A DNA stretch of 64,000 nucleotides, taken from NCBI GenBank assembly GCA_040217795.1, contig JBEHWK010000006.1, forward strand, positions 3,179 through 67,178, in the 5' to 3' direction. The stretch is from Clostridium_T sp040217795 (GTDB lineage: Bacteria; Bacillota; Clostridia; Clostridiales; Clostridiaceae). This document shows positions 1 through 8,511 of this stretch, piece by piece. Position 1 is the first letter of the stretch. Each line of letters opens with the position of its first letter. The position numbers and the translations under genes are program-made. The notes beneath the pieces were generated by a model, which had not been told where the DNA came from, ran no database searches, and saw only the letters and a program-made list of their open reading frames with translations.

Positions 1-2238
1 TGTTGACAATTCAATCCCATTATATCTATACTCGGTTTTCCTGCCGGCCGGGTCGGTAATGGATAATAAGTATCCTTCCGGTGTTGACTCAAATAAAGTA
101 GTTCTTCCTGCACCATCCACCACCCGGCTTAAGGTTGCCCCATTATACCAAACATAGGCAGTATTATTGTTCTTATCTATTATCTTATGCAGATATCCGC
201 CGGGGACAAAGTATAAATCTGTTCCGCTCTTGTCTATTATGTCATAGGAGCTGTCTGAGTTCACTTTCAATGTTAACTCCAGCCCTTCCTCATTCTTATA
301 TGAACTTGATGTGGAATCATAATAGAAATAATGTTTTGTTCCATCCTCATCAATATACACATAGTATTGTGTTCCATCTATAACCTGGCTTAAGACTCTC
401 TGATTTAAATTTGTCCTCCATCCAAGTCCATAACCAAAACTGCTTTCCCTGTCATTGCTGTTATAAACGTGCTTAACTGATATAGGCATCCTGCTTCCTG
501 AAGAATCAATATCATCATGAGTGAAAATCAAGTTTCCGTTATAGTCATTGACATATCCTGTTCCGGCTCTTCCTGCACTTTGGGAATGATATGTCCAGTA
601 TCCTTCAAGGCCGCTGTTATTTATATATGAGACAACCACTTGAGGCCATCCTCCGCTGTAAGCACTTGAAGTATCAGAGGATAGAAACGTGGTGTTTCCT
701 GATGCAGGGTCGGTTCTATTAAGCTTCAATCCATAGTTGTTTCCGTTGTTATACCAATCTTTGGTCATATTGGTTATATCCCATGAATACCAGTCTTGCG
801 AAACCTTCTGTGTGTCAGTTATACTGCTTTCAACTGAAGGTTTGTTGCTCCAGTTTATTGTGGAGGTGCTCCAGTCACTTAAAATTCTGTGAGCCTCTAT
901 CTCTCCATCAGCTCCGCTGTATGCACTTTCTTTATATAAATATAACTGCGAACTTGTTACCATGTCGCCAGTTTTCAAGGCAGGAAGATTGTTGAATCTT
1001 ATGTATGTTTCAGTAGTTCCTATACTTGTTACATCTCCCACCCGCACAAACATGTTATCTGCTTTACTGCTTGGATCATTTGAACAGATAAATGTCTCTA
1101 CAATATCGCTTTGCACCAATGAAGTAGTTATGTCCGGATCCAACACTATAGGAAATTTCCTGCTTGAATTGTTAATCCACTCTTTATCAGGAGATAGTGT
1201 CAATATGTACCCATTTTTATCAGATTTAATATCAATTTTTATGTTAGTTGATGTTTCCCCCGCCGCATCATACATAAGAGGAGGCACAATATAAAATACG
1301 TCTTTTTTTGTATCCTTGTCCAGAAACTTCACAGTGTTATCTTTTACCTCAGGTATAAGGTTCTTTAAAGATAAGTTAAATGTAAAACTATTTTCGCTTA
1401 TGGCTTTGTTGATTACAATATTTTCTTTCAAGGTTTTTCCCTGAAGCAAATATTGGAGATCAACACCATCACTAATACCGGTAAAGTTGACCTGTGACTC
1501 ATTCTGACCAGCAATCATTTTCTTCATGTTTTCTTTTGATGTTTCTTTACTGCTTGAAGTGTCCTTTTCAAAAAATTTATCAAGTTCGCCTGCAATATCC
1601 TTCTCTTTTATTTCTCCCTGTGAATTACCAGGCATCTTCATGTTCCATGAAACTTCATAATTATCCTTCTTAACAGATACAAGCTTATTGGAATTTATGT
1701 TTTTTGCTATTTTAATACTTATTTCATTTTTAGTGTTTTGATAATATTCACCGGATTCTTCACTTCCAACCACTTCTTCAGTGTCCGGATTCGGGGTTCC
1801 CTCTGTTCCCTGAACAACTTCTTCTGAACCTGGCTCAGTGGCTCCCTCTGTTCCTTGAATTATTTCTTCTGAACCAGGATCACTGGTTCCCTCTGTTCCT
1901 TGAATGAGCTCCTGACTCTGCTCACCTGTATTATCTATATTTTCATCACCTGTTGTCTCAACCAAAGTGTTGTCAATGTCTTCCCATTTCCCATCTGCCA
2001 TGTAATGGACAGGCTCCTTATATTCTACCGCCTGATATGTTCCATCATCCAGCAGGAAGTACTTTACGTTTTCTTCTCTTTTTTCTTTTAATTCCCCCAC
2101 TATCGAGGCCTTTTTTATGTTGCTTTGCTCACTGCCAGTAAAGCTAGGTTCCTCTGCTGCCATTACTGATGTTGGTATCATTGTAGTCATAAAAGTTACA
2201 ATGAGAAAAGCAGCTAAATTTTTAAGTTTTCTTTCCAA
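1..2238 (-). CDS. Secreted DNRLRE/RHS-repeat surface protein, N-terminal part (WapA-like)
   Basis: An uninterrupted 746-codon frame runs off the left edge, so the C-terminus is missing. The start is TTG, chosen because a GGGGGG ribosome-binding site lies 6 bases upstream and a clear signal peptide follows (MERKLKNLAAF..., ending near ...SVMA, residues 1-27). A Glu/Gly/Ser-rich linker at about residues 110-160 contains three imperfect 16-residue copies of a QGTEGxxxPGSEE unit. Residues ~365-535 resemble the DNRLRE domain of bacterial surface proteins (FVRVGDV, LPALKTGDMV, IEAHRILSDWS). After a YWTYHSQSAG segment come the first RHS/YD-like turns (SFGYGLGWRTN, AYVWYNGATL, GRTTLFES). Family knowledge: WapA/RHS proteins are long surface or secreted proteins, often ending in a variable toxin. 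The toxin tip and any immunity gene would lie outside this window. Part of an accessory region beside an integrase. Confidence 0.85.
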   Translation of the reverse strand, partial: MERKLKNLAAFLIVTFMTTMIPTSVMAAEEPSFTGSEQSNIKKASIVGELKEKREENVKYFLLDDGTYQAVEYKEPVHYMADGKWEDIDNTLVETTGDENIDNTGEQSQELIQGTEGTSDPGSEEIIQGTEGATEPGSEEVVQGTEGTPNPDTEEVVGSEESGEYYQNTKNEISIKIAKNINSNKLVSVKKDNYEVSWNMKMPGNSQGEIKEKDIAGELDKFFEKDTSSSKETSKENMKKMIAGQNESQVNFTGISDGVDLQYLLQGKTLKENIVINKAISENSFTFNLSLKNLIPEVKDNTVKFLDKDTKKDVFYIVPPLMYDAAGETSTNIKIDIKSDKNGYILTLSPDKEWINNSSRKFPIVLDPDITTSLVQSDIVETFICSNDPSSKADNMFVRVGDVTSIGTTETYIRFNNLPALKTGDMVTSSQLYLYKESAYSGADGEIEAHRILSDWSTSTINWSNKPSVESSITDTQKVSQDWYSWDITNMTKDWYNNGNNYGLKLNRTDPASGNTTFLSSDTSSAYSGGWPQVVVSYINNSGLEGYWTYHSQSAGRAGTGYVNDYNGNLIFTHDDIDSSGSRMPISVKHVYNSNDRESSFGYGLGWRTNLNQRVLSQVIDGTQYYVYIDEDGTKHYFYYDSTSSSYKNEEGLELTLKVNSDSSYDIIDKSGTDLYFVPGGYLHKIIDKNNNTAYVWYNGATLSRVVDGAGRTTLFESTPEGYLLSITDPAGRKTEYRYNGIELST

Positions 2239-2674
2239 AAAATTCCCCCCTGAAATATATATTTTCCATATAATATTAACATGACCTTTTATTACTTCAC
2301 GAGGAAATTATTGCGACAAATTTCTACAATATTCACGGCTTTCATAATATTGTAAAACTTATACTTGTTAAAATAATTCTAGCTTGTTCAAATAGAATTT
2401 TATTTTTCATCAAAAAATAAATACACCAATATAAATATATCCTTTTCTTAAATCAGCACAACATATAACTTTCTTAACTTCTCTCTCTACATTTTTTTGC
2501 ACTTTCCTATACAATAAAAGACCAACGGCTCCGGAATAGAGGGAATTTAACTTTCCTTTACTCTGAAACCGTTGACTTTACTCGTGATTAATAAGCCTAT
2601 AACCCAAGTTCTATATTGTCTATTATTATATTAATCTGCTTTTATTCTTCGAAATCAATTGCAGTTTACATGAC
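2239..2674. other. AT-rich intergenic region with a short repeat motif and hairpin
   Basis: No gene is visible. The segment holds the promoter side of the RHS gene, one copy of the dispersed motif GCACTTTCCTATACAATAAA at 2499-2518 (see 52.47 kb) and a loose inverted repeat CAACGG...CCGTTG at about 2523-2575 that could act as a terminator. Confidence 0.5.
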
Positions 2675-2887
2675 TTAGCATATATAATCTGATAAATCCT
2701 GTCCTAAGTTATCGTGCAAAAATCTTTCAATTTCAAATCCTGGCACCTTCAGTCGCCCAAGTTTCAAAGCTTGAATCTTTCCTTCACGAATAAGCTTATA
2801 CATTGTATTTGTATTTACTTTTAGTATTTTTGCCACCTCATTTGCTGTAAATAATAATTCCGGTAATTCTTTTTCTGTTTTTCTCAT
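2675..2887 (-). CDS. Excisionase-like helix-turn-helix DNA-binding protein
   Basis: A 70-residue protein built around one MerR/excisionase-type helix-turn-helix: LLFTANEVAKILKVNTNTMY, followed by KLIREGKIQALKLGR and the wing region VPGFEIERFL. This arrangement (T-x-x-E-x-A-x-x-L, then IR-x-G-x-I-x-A) is typical of the helix_turn_helix_17/excisionase family found in integrated elements, where such proteins bend DNA to favour excision or regulate element genes. The start ATG has a good AGAGG upstream. It is transcribed divergently from the XRE repressor, with a 370-bp control region between, and lies 0.9 kb from a tyrosine recombinase. That context suggests a recombination directionality factor, but a plain transcription factor is possible. 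Confidence 0.75.
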   Translation of the reverse strand: MRKTEKELPELLFTANEVAKILKVNTNTMYKLIREGKIQALKLGRLKVPGFEIERFLHDNLGQDLSDYIC

Positions 2888-3256
2888 TACCCTCTACCTC
2901 TCTTATATTTATTTTCATTCTAAAAAATAGTTTTTCCGGCTTTTCATAAAGAATACCTGAAATGCACCCGCAGTTCTATTATTTCAAACTAAAGATCTCC
3001 TTTTTAAAGAGCTGCTATAATACTTGAGATATTCCTATTGAAAAGTCTTATATTAATATTTGTCTAAGCTGCTTTTTATATCTCCCTCCTCTATTAGCTC
3101 TGGTAATCTTCATATCCAAATAACCACCGTAACCAGTAATTATATTATGTGTTAGTTTAATTCTAGCGTAATTTTATTATGCAGTCAATGAATTTTATCC
3201 AATTAACTTGCAACGTAATTACGTGTTGTGTTACTATTATATCCAGAGGTGATATT
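2888..3256. promoter_or_regulatory. Divergent control region between excisionase-like and XRE repressor genes
   Basis: About 370 bp without a gene, AT-rich. It contains a TATAAT-like hexamer in TGCTATAATACTTG near 3013-3026 and, 33 bp before the repressor start, the perfect 12-bp palindrome ACGTAATTACGT (3213-3224), which could be the repressor's own operator. A related half, GCGTAATT, sits near 3167. Assignment to the repressor is inferred from position only. Confidence 0.45.
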
Positions 3257-3736
3257 TTGAAAATTGGAAGCAATATAAAAATATTCAGGAAGAAGATGAA
3301 ACTCACTCAGACAGCTCTTGCAAATATAGTTAACAAAAGTGAAAGCTCCATTCAGAAATATGAAAGCGGAGCTGTTACTCCTGATTTTGAAACTTTAAAT
3401 AAAATTGCAGAGGCTCTTGGATGTTCATTAAAGGATTTGATCAATGATAGTGCCCAATTTAACCTTGTTGACAACTATCCTAAAATAACTCACTTGATTG
3501 GAAGCCTTCCACCTGAAGAGTTATTTGCATCCTCCGGAAAGGTCTTTAATTTTCCGGATAATAATGCCAGGATGGCAGCTATTCAATGTTTATATTATTT
3601 AATGGGCATTGCCGGCATTGACCAGGAAGAGCAAAAAAATGAAATAAATTCACTTTATGATTTTCAAATCATGGAGTTGCTTACTGAATTATCAGAAAGC
3701 CTGAAATATGAGTTATTCAAATTAAAAAACAAATAA
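3257..3736 (+). CDS. XRE-family transcriptional repressor (phage/ICE CI-like)
   Basis: The N-terminal HTH_3 domain occupies residues 1-65 (IKIFRKKMKLTQTALANIV, then NKSESSIQKYESG and PDFETLNKIAEALG). The C-terminal ~95 residues are not recognised and carry no LexA-like Ser/Lys protease signature. The start is TTG preceded by AGAGGTGAT with a 4-base spacer; an upstream in-frame ATG would add 26 Cys/Thr-rich residues without a ribosome-binding site and was rejected. It sits directly upstream of the integrase (21 bp gap), so both are probably co-transcribed. By analogy to integrative elements it should silence excision functions; the neighbouring palindrome is a candidate operator. Confidence 0.85.
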   Translation: MKIGSNIKIFRKKMKLTQTALANIVNKSESSIQKYESGAVTPDFETLNKIAEALGCSLKDLINDSAQFNLVDNYPKITHLIGSLPPEELFASSGKVFNFPDNNARMAAIQCLYYLMGIAGIDQEEQKNEINSLYDFQIMELLTELSESLKYELFKLKNK

Positions 3737-3757
3737 CTTTATAGAGAAGGTGATTAG

Positions 3758-4921
3758 ATGCCTGTATATAAACGTGCAGACAAATGGTACTATTACTTTT
3801 ATACAAGCAAGGTGGACGGAAAGTATAACAAGATATGCAGGGTAGGCGGAAAAACTAAGGCAGAAGCTGAGAAAGCCCTAAGAAAGGCCATGACTGAGTA
3901 TGAAGAAACCGGGAAAGCCAAACAGAACAGCAACATCAGTGTAAGTGATTACTTCAATTACTGGCTTGAGCAGCACGTTAAAGTAAATCTAAAACATAGG
4001 ACCTATCAGGAATACAAAAAAATTATTGATAGCCATATAATACCTAAATTCGGAGATTATAAACTAAAAGCTCTGGATACTGCAGCACTTCAAGAATTTT
4101 TAAACAGTAAAAAGCTTAATGGATTCACAAAAAACACCATTAACAACTTCTATGGAGTCTTATCCGGTGCTTTAAAAATGGCCGTATTTCCTTATGAATT
4201 CATTAAAGTCAGTCCAATGCTTTATGTCTCAATGCCTAAATTCAACATAAAGAAATCAGATGAAGAAGTCAAAGTGTTAACACTGGATCAGGTGAACAAG
4301 ATACTGGAAAGATTTCCTCAGGGAAGCTCCTTTTATATTCCGGTGCAGATTGCTTTCCACACAGGATTGAGATTAAGCGAGGTATGCGCTCTTACCTGGG
4401 ATAATATCGATTTGGAAAACAAAACCTTAACTGTAGAAAAGAATGCATTAAAAAAGGAGAAAGAATGGTGCTTTGATACACCTAAAACATATGGATCACA
4501 AAGGAAGATATCTATAGGAGATACCTTAGTTAATATTCTGAAGAAGCATAAGCTCTGGCAGAAAGAAAACATCCTGAAATACGGCAAGTATTATGCTAAA
4601 GAGATTTATGACTTCGACAGCCGTAAATATACTACTGCTGACTTGATATCCACCAAAGAAAATGGAGAATTTGTATCAACAGAATCGCTGAAATATCTAA
4701 GCAGAGTTGTAAACTATGATTTAGGTATAGATTTTAATTTTCACATGTTGAGGCATACCCATGCCACAATGTTAATTGAGAATGGTGCCAATATAAAAGA
4801 TGTTCAGGAAAGACTAGGCCACTCAAAACTGGCTACTACTATGGACACTTACGCACATGTAACCAAGAAAATGAGAAGCAATTCTGTAGATATATTTGAG
4901 TCATTAGTAGCAAAGAAATAA
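3758..4921 (+). CDS. Tyrosine recombinase / integrase of an integrative element
   Basis: 387 residues with the three-part layout of ICE/phage integrases. An N-terminal AP2/Arm-type DNA-binding region spans residues 1-55 (KADKWYYYFYTSKVDGK-like strands), a SAM-like core-binding domain spans ~60-160 (SVSDYFNYWLEQH), and the catalytic domain runs to the end. Catalytic residues seen: Arg205 in HTGLRLSEV, the H-x-x-R motif in FHMLRHTHATML, the second His/LGH segment ERLGHSKLATTM and the tyrosine in DTYAHV. The start ATG has AGAAGGTGATTAG upstream. It ends 85 bp from the 3' end of the convergent rlmD, and four copies of an ATTAGTAGCAAA-type site overlap and follow its stop codon. The frame is intact, so the enzyme may be active. 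Confidence 0.95.
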   Translation: MPVYKRADKWYYYFYTSKVDGKYNKICRVGGKTKAEAEKALRKAMTEYEETGKAKQNSNISVSDYFNYWLEQHVKVNLKHRTYQEYKKIIDSHIIPKFGDYKLKALDTAALQEFLNSKKLNGFTKNTINNFYGVLSGALKMAVFPYEFIKVSPMLYVSMPKFNIKKSDEEVKVLTLDQVNKILERFPQGSSFYIPVQIAFHTGLRLSEVCALTWDNIDLENKTLTVEKNALKKEKEWCFDTPKTYGSQRKISIGDTLVNILKKHKLWQKENILKYGKYYAKEIYDFDSRKYTTADLISTKENGEFVSTESLKYLSRVVNYDLGIDFNFHMLRHTHATMLIENGANIKDVQERLGHSKLATTMDTYAHVTKKMRSNSVDIFESLVAKK

Positions 4922-4965
4922 ATTTGCTACTAATCTCAAAAAATTAGTAGCAAATTAGTAGTAAA
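4903..4965. repeat. Cluster of four ATTAGTAGCAAA-type sites at the integrase 3' end (putative arm/att sites)
   Basis: Copies: ATTAGTAGCAAA (4903-4914), its exact inverse TTTGCTACTAAT (4923-4934), ATTAGTAGCAAA (4943-4954) and ATTAGTAGTAAA (4954-4965). The second and third copies form a 14-bp perfect inverted repeat with an 8-base spacer. Multiple short sites beside an integrase gene at the element end match the layout of integrase arm-binding sites. The hairpin could alternatively, or also, terminate int transcription. A further short palindrome, GACCT-AATTC-AGGTC, follows at ~4967-4981. Confidence 0.55.
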
Positions 4966-5006
4966 TGACCTAATTCAGGTCTATTAAATTCCTCTCGCCC
5001 TTGATT

Positions 5007-6368
5007 TTACTTATAAAGCTTAACTACAGTCTCACAATGAGGCGTGTTAGGGAACATGTCCTTGCATATAGTCTTCTCTATCTTATAGCCTGCAGCTTTA
5101 AGTGCTTTCAAATCGTCAACCAATGTCTTAGGGTTGCAGCTTACATAGATTATGTCTTTTGCATTGAATGCAATTACATACTTCATAGCAACCGGGTGCA
5201 CTCCGCTTCTTGGAGGGTCCAGGATTATTATGTCCGGTTTATCCTTAACTTCAGTTATTACCTTAGCTATGTCTCCTGCAATGAATTCACAGTTGTTCAG
5301 GCCATTAAGTTTTGCATTTTCATTTGCAGCTGCTACAGCTTCTTCTATAAGCTCGATACCTACAACCTTCTTGGCTTTTGGTGCGGTTATCTGGCCTATT
5401 GTTCCTGTTCCGCAATAAAGGTCGAATACAATCTTGCCTTCTCCTGTTTCCCCTTCACCCATGAAATCTCTTACCAGCGAATACAGCTTTTCAGCTCCTT
5501 CTGTGTTTGTCTGGAAAAATGAGAATGGTGATATTTTAAACTTTAATCCTAAAAGTTCTTCCATAATATAGTCTCTTCCGAAAAGAAGATTTACCTTTTC
5601 AGGAATTACTGCATCAGAGAAGGAGTTGTTTTCAGTGTGGATTACTGATGCCAGTGTTCCTTCGAAAGATATTTCTTTCAACCCTTCAAGATATTCATCT
5701 AAAGGAAAATCAATCTGTGTTGTTGTTACCAGGTTGACCATGATTTCTCCGGTCTTTGAGGCTCTTCTCACCACAAGATTTCTTAAATAACCTTCTCTTT
5801 TCATTATTCTGTAATAAGGCAGGTTCTTTTCCCTGAAGTACTCAAGAGTATACTTGATTATTTTCCTGAAGTCTTCATGGACAATTTTGCACATATCCAC
5901 AGTTATTATGCTGAACGGACTTCCCTTCATGTGCATTCCAAGTGTAAGCTCTCCACCTTTTTCCTGGTCACCGAAAGTAAATTCCATCTTGTTTCTGTAT
6001 TCCCATTGGTTAGGGCTTCCTTCAATTCCCAGGAACTCTCCTGTTTCCATGCTGCCCATGTCAAAAAGTTCTTTTACTTCATCCTTTTTTAACTCCAGCT
6101 GTTTTTCATAAGGAAGGCTTTGAGATGAACATCCTCCGCACAATCCAAATACAGGGCACTTAGCATCAACCTCATACTCTGCTCTTTCAACAATCTCCAA
6201 TGGTTTGATTTCTGCATAGTCCTTCTTTTTCTTTGTAACTTTTCCCCTTATTACCTGGCCGGGAAAAGAGTTCTTTGAATAAACAATAAGTCCGTCAACA
6301 TGTGCAATCCCCTTTGAAGGGAATTCTGTTTTCTCAATTTTTAAGGTTATTTCATTTCCTTTTTTCAT
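5007..6368 (-). CDS. rlmD: 23S rRNA (uracil-C5)-methyltransferase, RlmD/RumA family
   Basis: 453 residues. The N-terminal TRAM domain is at ~1-60 (KIEKTEFPSKGIAHVDGL). The [4Fe-4S] cysteines are in CPVFGLCGGCSSQ, and the Rossmann SAM-binding motif is FDLYCGTGTIGQ. ILDPPRSGVHP is the catalytic/base-binding loop, and the methyl-transfer cysteine lies in IYVSCNPKTL. The length fits the family. It methylates U1939 (and in some Gram-positives also U747) of 23S rRNA, so the Bacillus-style name rlmCD is equally possible. Start ATG with AAGGAGGAAC upstream. The last codons (PHCETVVKL) match the conserved 3' end used as an attachment site by several mobile elements, and an integrase lies immediately beyond. 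Confidence 0.95.
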   Translation of the reverse strand: MKKGNEITLKIEKTEFPSKGIAHVDGLIVYSKNSFPGQVIRGKVTKKKKDYAEIKPLEIVERAEYEVDAKCPVFGLCGGCSSQSLPYEKQLELKKDEVKELFDMGSMETGEFLGIEGSPNQWEYRNKMEFTFGDQEKGGELTLGMHMKGSPFSIITVDMCKIVHEDFRKIIKYTLEYFREKNLPYYRIMKREGYLRNLVVRRASKTGEIMVNLVTTTQIDFPLDEYLEGLKEISFEGTLASVIHTENNSFSDAVIPEKVNLLFGRDYIMEELLGLKFKISPFSFFQTNTEGAEKLYSLVRDFMGEGETGEGKIVFDLYCGTGTIGQITAPKAKKVVGIELIEEAVAAANENAKLNGLNNCEFIAGDIAKVITEVKDKPDIIILDPPRSGVHPVAMKYVIAFNAKDIIYVSCNPKTLVDDLKALKAAGYKIEKTICKDMFPNTPHCETVVKLYK

Positions 6369-6403
6369 ATTCCTGAAAGTTCCTCCTTCTAGTCTGAAAC
6401 ACT

Positions 6404-6465
6404 GGGTAATTAAACCCGTTCGCTCCGCTCACAATTACCCGTTAAAGTCCATTTAGGACTTTAAC
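6404..6465. repeat. Dispersed two-hairpin repeat element, copy A
   Basis: Between rlmD and its upstream neighbour. Hairpin 1 has arms GGGTAATT (6404-6411) and AATTACCC (6433-6440). It is followed without a gap by hairpin 2: GTTAAAGTCC (6441-6450), loop ATTTA, GGACTTTAAC (6456-6465). Hairpin 2 recurs twice at 52.25-52.32 kb as GTTAAAGACC/GGTCTTT, with a T-A pair swapped to A-T so pairing is kept. The same CCC precedes each copy. Function unknown; it may also terminate the small membrane gene. Confidence 0.7.
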
Positions 6466-6473
6466 CTCCTTAG

Positions 6474-6872
6474 TTATTCTCTGTTAAATATTTTTTCTCC
6501 CATAGTTTTTCCTGTAGTAGATTTTACTATTGTCAAATATAAAATATTTGTTGCTATAAATGCATATAAGTAAACTCCGAATGCATCAGAAATCTCGTAT
6601 CCCAATAGCATTAACACGAATTTTACTATATAAAATGTTATGAATGTTAATAATACAGTGATAGTCTGGTCTGCAATAACACTGATTAAGTTCCTGAAGA
6701 ACTTTTTAGGTTTAGCTTTACCTTTTTTAGTTTTCTCATCCTGCATATCTGTCATATTCTCATTTGCAACAAATTTAGATATATCTTCATTTATAATCTG
6801 GTTACTTTCATCCTGAGTTTCCATAACTGGTTTTTCTGTAATATCATTAATCTTTTCAATGTCTTTACTCAT
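6474..6872 (-). CDS. Small membrane protein with RDD-like C-terminal region
   Basis: 132 residues. The N-terminal ~65 residues are acidic and hydrophilic (KDIEKINDITEKPVMETQDE, then a lysine cluster KKGKAKPKKF). The C-terminal half carries two or three hydrophobic helices (ITVLLTFITFYIVKFVLMLL and FGVYLYAFIATNILYLTIV) and ends in STTGKTMGEKIFNRE. The T-x-G-K-x-x-x-x-K-I ending is characteristic of RDD-family membrane proteins, though the usual RDD motif at the first helix is reduced to ADQT. The start was moved to the ATG that follows AGGAGGTACCTTAAT, since the longer frame lacks a ribosome-binding site. Substrate and role unknown. It could be co-transcribed with rlmD. Confidence 0.6.
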   Translation of the reverse strand: MSKDIEKINDITEKPVMETQDESNQIINEDISKFVANENMTDMQDEKTKKGKAKPKKFFRNLISVIADQTITVLLTFITFYIVKFVLMLLGYEISDAFGVYLYAFIATNILYLTIVKSTTGKTMGEKIFNRE

Positions 6873-6980
6873 ATTAAGGTACCTCCTGATTATTTTTATA
6901 CATTCTTTTAATATACTATAAAAACCTGTATTTAGCAAATTACAAAATAGTTTAAACCAGCATAAGCTAAACTCTAAAAA

Positions 6981-7016
6981 AGACAGAGCCGCAGTTATTG
7001 AACCGCCGCTCTGTCT
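6981..7016 (-). terminator. Intrinsic terminator of the met operon
   Basis: A strong hairpin with arms AGACAGAGC...GCTCTGTCT (inner CGG/CTG pairs) is followed on the minus strand by a run of T (TTTTTTAGAG). It lies 16 bp beyond the metQ stop codon. Confidence 0.85.
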
Positions 7017-7031
7017 GATAATTTATATTTC

Positions 7032-7835
7032 CTAGAATACAGGTATAACTGCACCCTTGTATTGTTCTTCTATGAATTTCTTAGCTTCCGGTGAAGTAAG
7101 AGCTTCAACTAAAACTTTTGTCTTTTCGCTGTTTAAATCTTCTGTTCTTACAACAACTATGTTAGCATACTTCTGAGCAAATTCTGAAGTTGTACTTTCT
7201 GCAGCCAATCCGTTGTCTTTTGGATTCAGGCCTGCATCCAGTGCATAGTTTGCATTAATAACTGCTGCATCTACATCATCAAGAGTTCTTGGAAGCTGTG
7301 CTGCATCAAGTTCAGTGAACTTGAAGTTCTTTGGATTTTCAGTAACATCCTTAGATGTTATTAATTCACCGTCTTTAACTTTGATTAAGTTGTTTGCTGC
7401 AAGTAATTTTAATGCTCTTGCTCCGTTTGTAGCGTCGTTAGGGATTGCTATTGTAGCTCCATCCTTTAATTCACCTAAAGTTTTAGCCTTTTTTGAGTAT
7501 AAAGCCATTACTTCAGTATGTATTTTTGCAGCTGTAGATATTTTATATCCCTTGCTTTTTATTACTTCATCCAAGTATGGCTGATGTTGGAAGAAGTTCG
7601 CATCAAGCTCTTTTTCCGCAAGTGCTGTGTTTGGAGTGTTGTAATCATTAAATTCAACAACCTTAAGTGTGTATCCTTTTGCTTCCACCAAGGATTTTAC
7701 AGCATTAACTATTTCAGCATGTGGCTTTGGTGTAACACCTATTGTTATAGTTTTGTCTGATTTTTTACCGCAGCCAGCTAAACTGAATGCCAGTGCTCCT
7801 GCTAATACTATAGATAATAATCCTCTTTTTTTCAT
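7032..7835 (-). CDS. metQ: Methionine ABC transporter substrate-binding lipoprotein MetQ
   Basis: 267 residues from the ATG after AGGAGGACTTATC. An eight-residue longer frame has no ribosome-binding site. A lipoprotein signal peptide ends in the lipobox FSLAGC, so Cys25 would be lipidated. The NlpA/MetQ family signatures are ITIGVTPKPHAEI near the mature N-terminus, ANFFQHQPYLDE, and IAIPNDATNGARALKLL. It binds methionine outside the membrane and delivers it to MetI/MetN. It is the last gene of metN-metI-metQ, behind a SAM-I riboswitch, so expression should rise when SAM is scarce. Confidence 0.95.
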   Translation of the reverse strand: MKKRGLLSIVLAGALAFSLAGCGKKSDKTITIGVTPKPHAEIVNAVKSLVEAKGYTLKVVEFNDYNTPNTALAEKELDANFFQHQPYLDEVIKSKGYKISTAAKIHTEVMALYSKKAKTLGELKDGATIAIPNDATNGARALKLLAANNLIKVKDGELITSKDVTENPKNFKFTELDAAQLPRTLDDVDAAVINANYALDAGLNPKDNGLAAESTTSEFAQKYANIVVVRTEDLNSEKTKVLVEALTSPEAKKFIEEQYKGAVIPVF

Positions 7836-7868
7836 GATAAGTCCTCCTCTTTTCCCCATATATCTGAT

Positions 7869-8510
7869 TTATTTTATTTGTTTTTTGTATATATAATTTC
7901 CTAAACTCTGCAGTCCCTGAACAAATACTACCAGGATAACTACAGTAAAGAACATGACATCATTCTGGAATCTCATGTACCCGAACCTTATAGCTGCATC
8001 TCCAAGACCGCCCCCGCCGATTGCTCCTGCCATAGCTGAGTAACCCACGATGCTTATTATAGTTAAGGTAATTCCCATGATTATGCTTGGTGTAGCCTCT
8101 TTAAGCATTACCTTGAATATTATCTGACCGTTGCTTGCTCCAAAGGATTTTGCAGCTTCTATTACTCCTTTATCCACTTCTCTCAGCGCAGATTCTATAA
8201 TTCTTGCGACAAAAGGTGCCGCTGCTATAGTCAAAGGAACGATTGCTCCCTTTGTTCCTATTGTGGTACCTACTACCGCTCTTGTAAAAGGCACTAAAAC
8301 TACCATTAAAATTACGAAGGGCAAACTTCTCAATATATTTATTATTGCATCTAAAATTCCATATATGACTTTGTTAGGCTTAAGTCCATCAGGTGCAGTA
8401 AGAATCATTATAACTGCTGGTATAAAACCTATAATTACAGAAAATACTGTTGCAAAAAATGTCATAATAAGAGTTTCTTCAATTGCTGGCCATAATATAC
8501 TTGTCCACAT
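7869..8510 (-). CDS. metI: Methionine ABC transporter permease MetI
   Basis: 213 residues with five to six predicted membrane helices. It has the BPD_transp_1 signature EAAKSFGASNGQIIFKVMLKE (EAA loop that contacts the ATPase), preceded by IESALREVDKGV. GYSAMAGAIGGGGLGDAAIR is typical of MetI/D-methionine permeases. The ATG lies one base from the metN stop codon, implying translational coupling. It forms the membrane channel of the methionine importer. Confidence 0.95.
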   Translation of the reverse strand: MWTSILWPAIEETLIMTFFATVFSVIIGFIPAVIMILTAPDGLKPNKVIYGILDAIINILRSLPFVILMVVLVPFTRAVVGTTIGTKGAIVPLTIAAAPFVARIIESALREVDKGVIEAAKSFGASNGQIIFKVMLKEATPSIIMGITLTIISIVGYSAMAGAIGGGGLGDAAIRFGYMRFQNDVMFFTVVILVVFVQGLQSLGNYIYKKQIK

Positions 8511-8511
8511 G

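Noticed and set aside
135..2141. Several plus-strand open frames of 60-110 codons
   Set aside because: They lie antisense to the single 746-codon RHS frame and lack start signals.
5001..5522. 173-residue plus-strand frame opposite rlmD
   Set aside because: Cys/Tyr/Phe-rich translation of the complementary strand of a clearly conserved gene.
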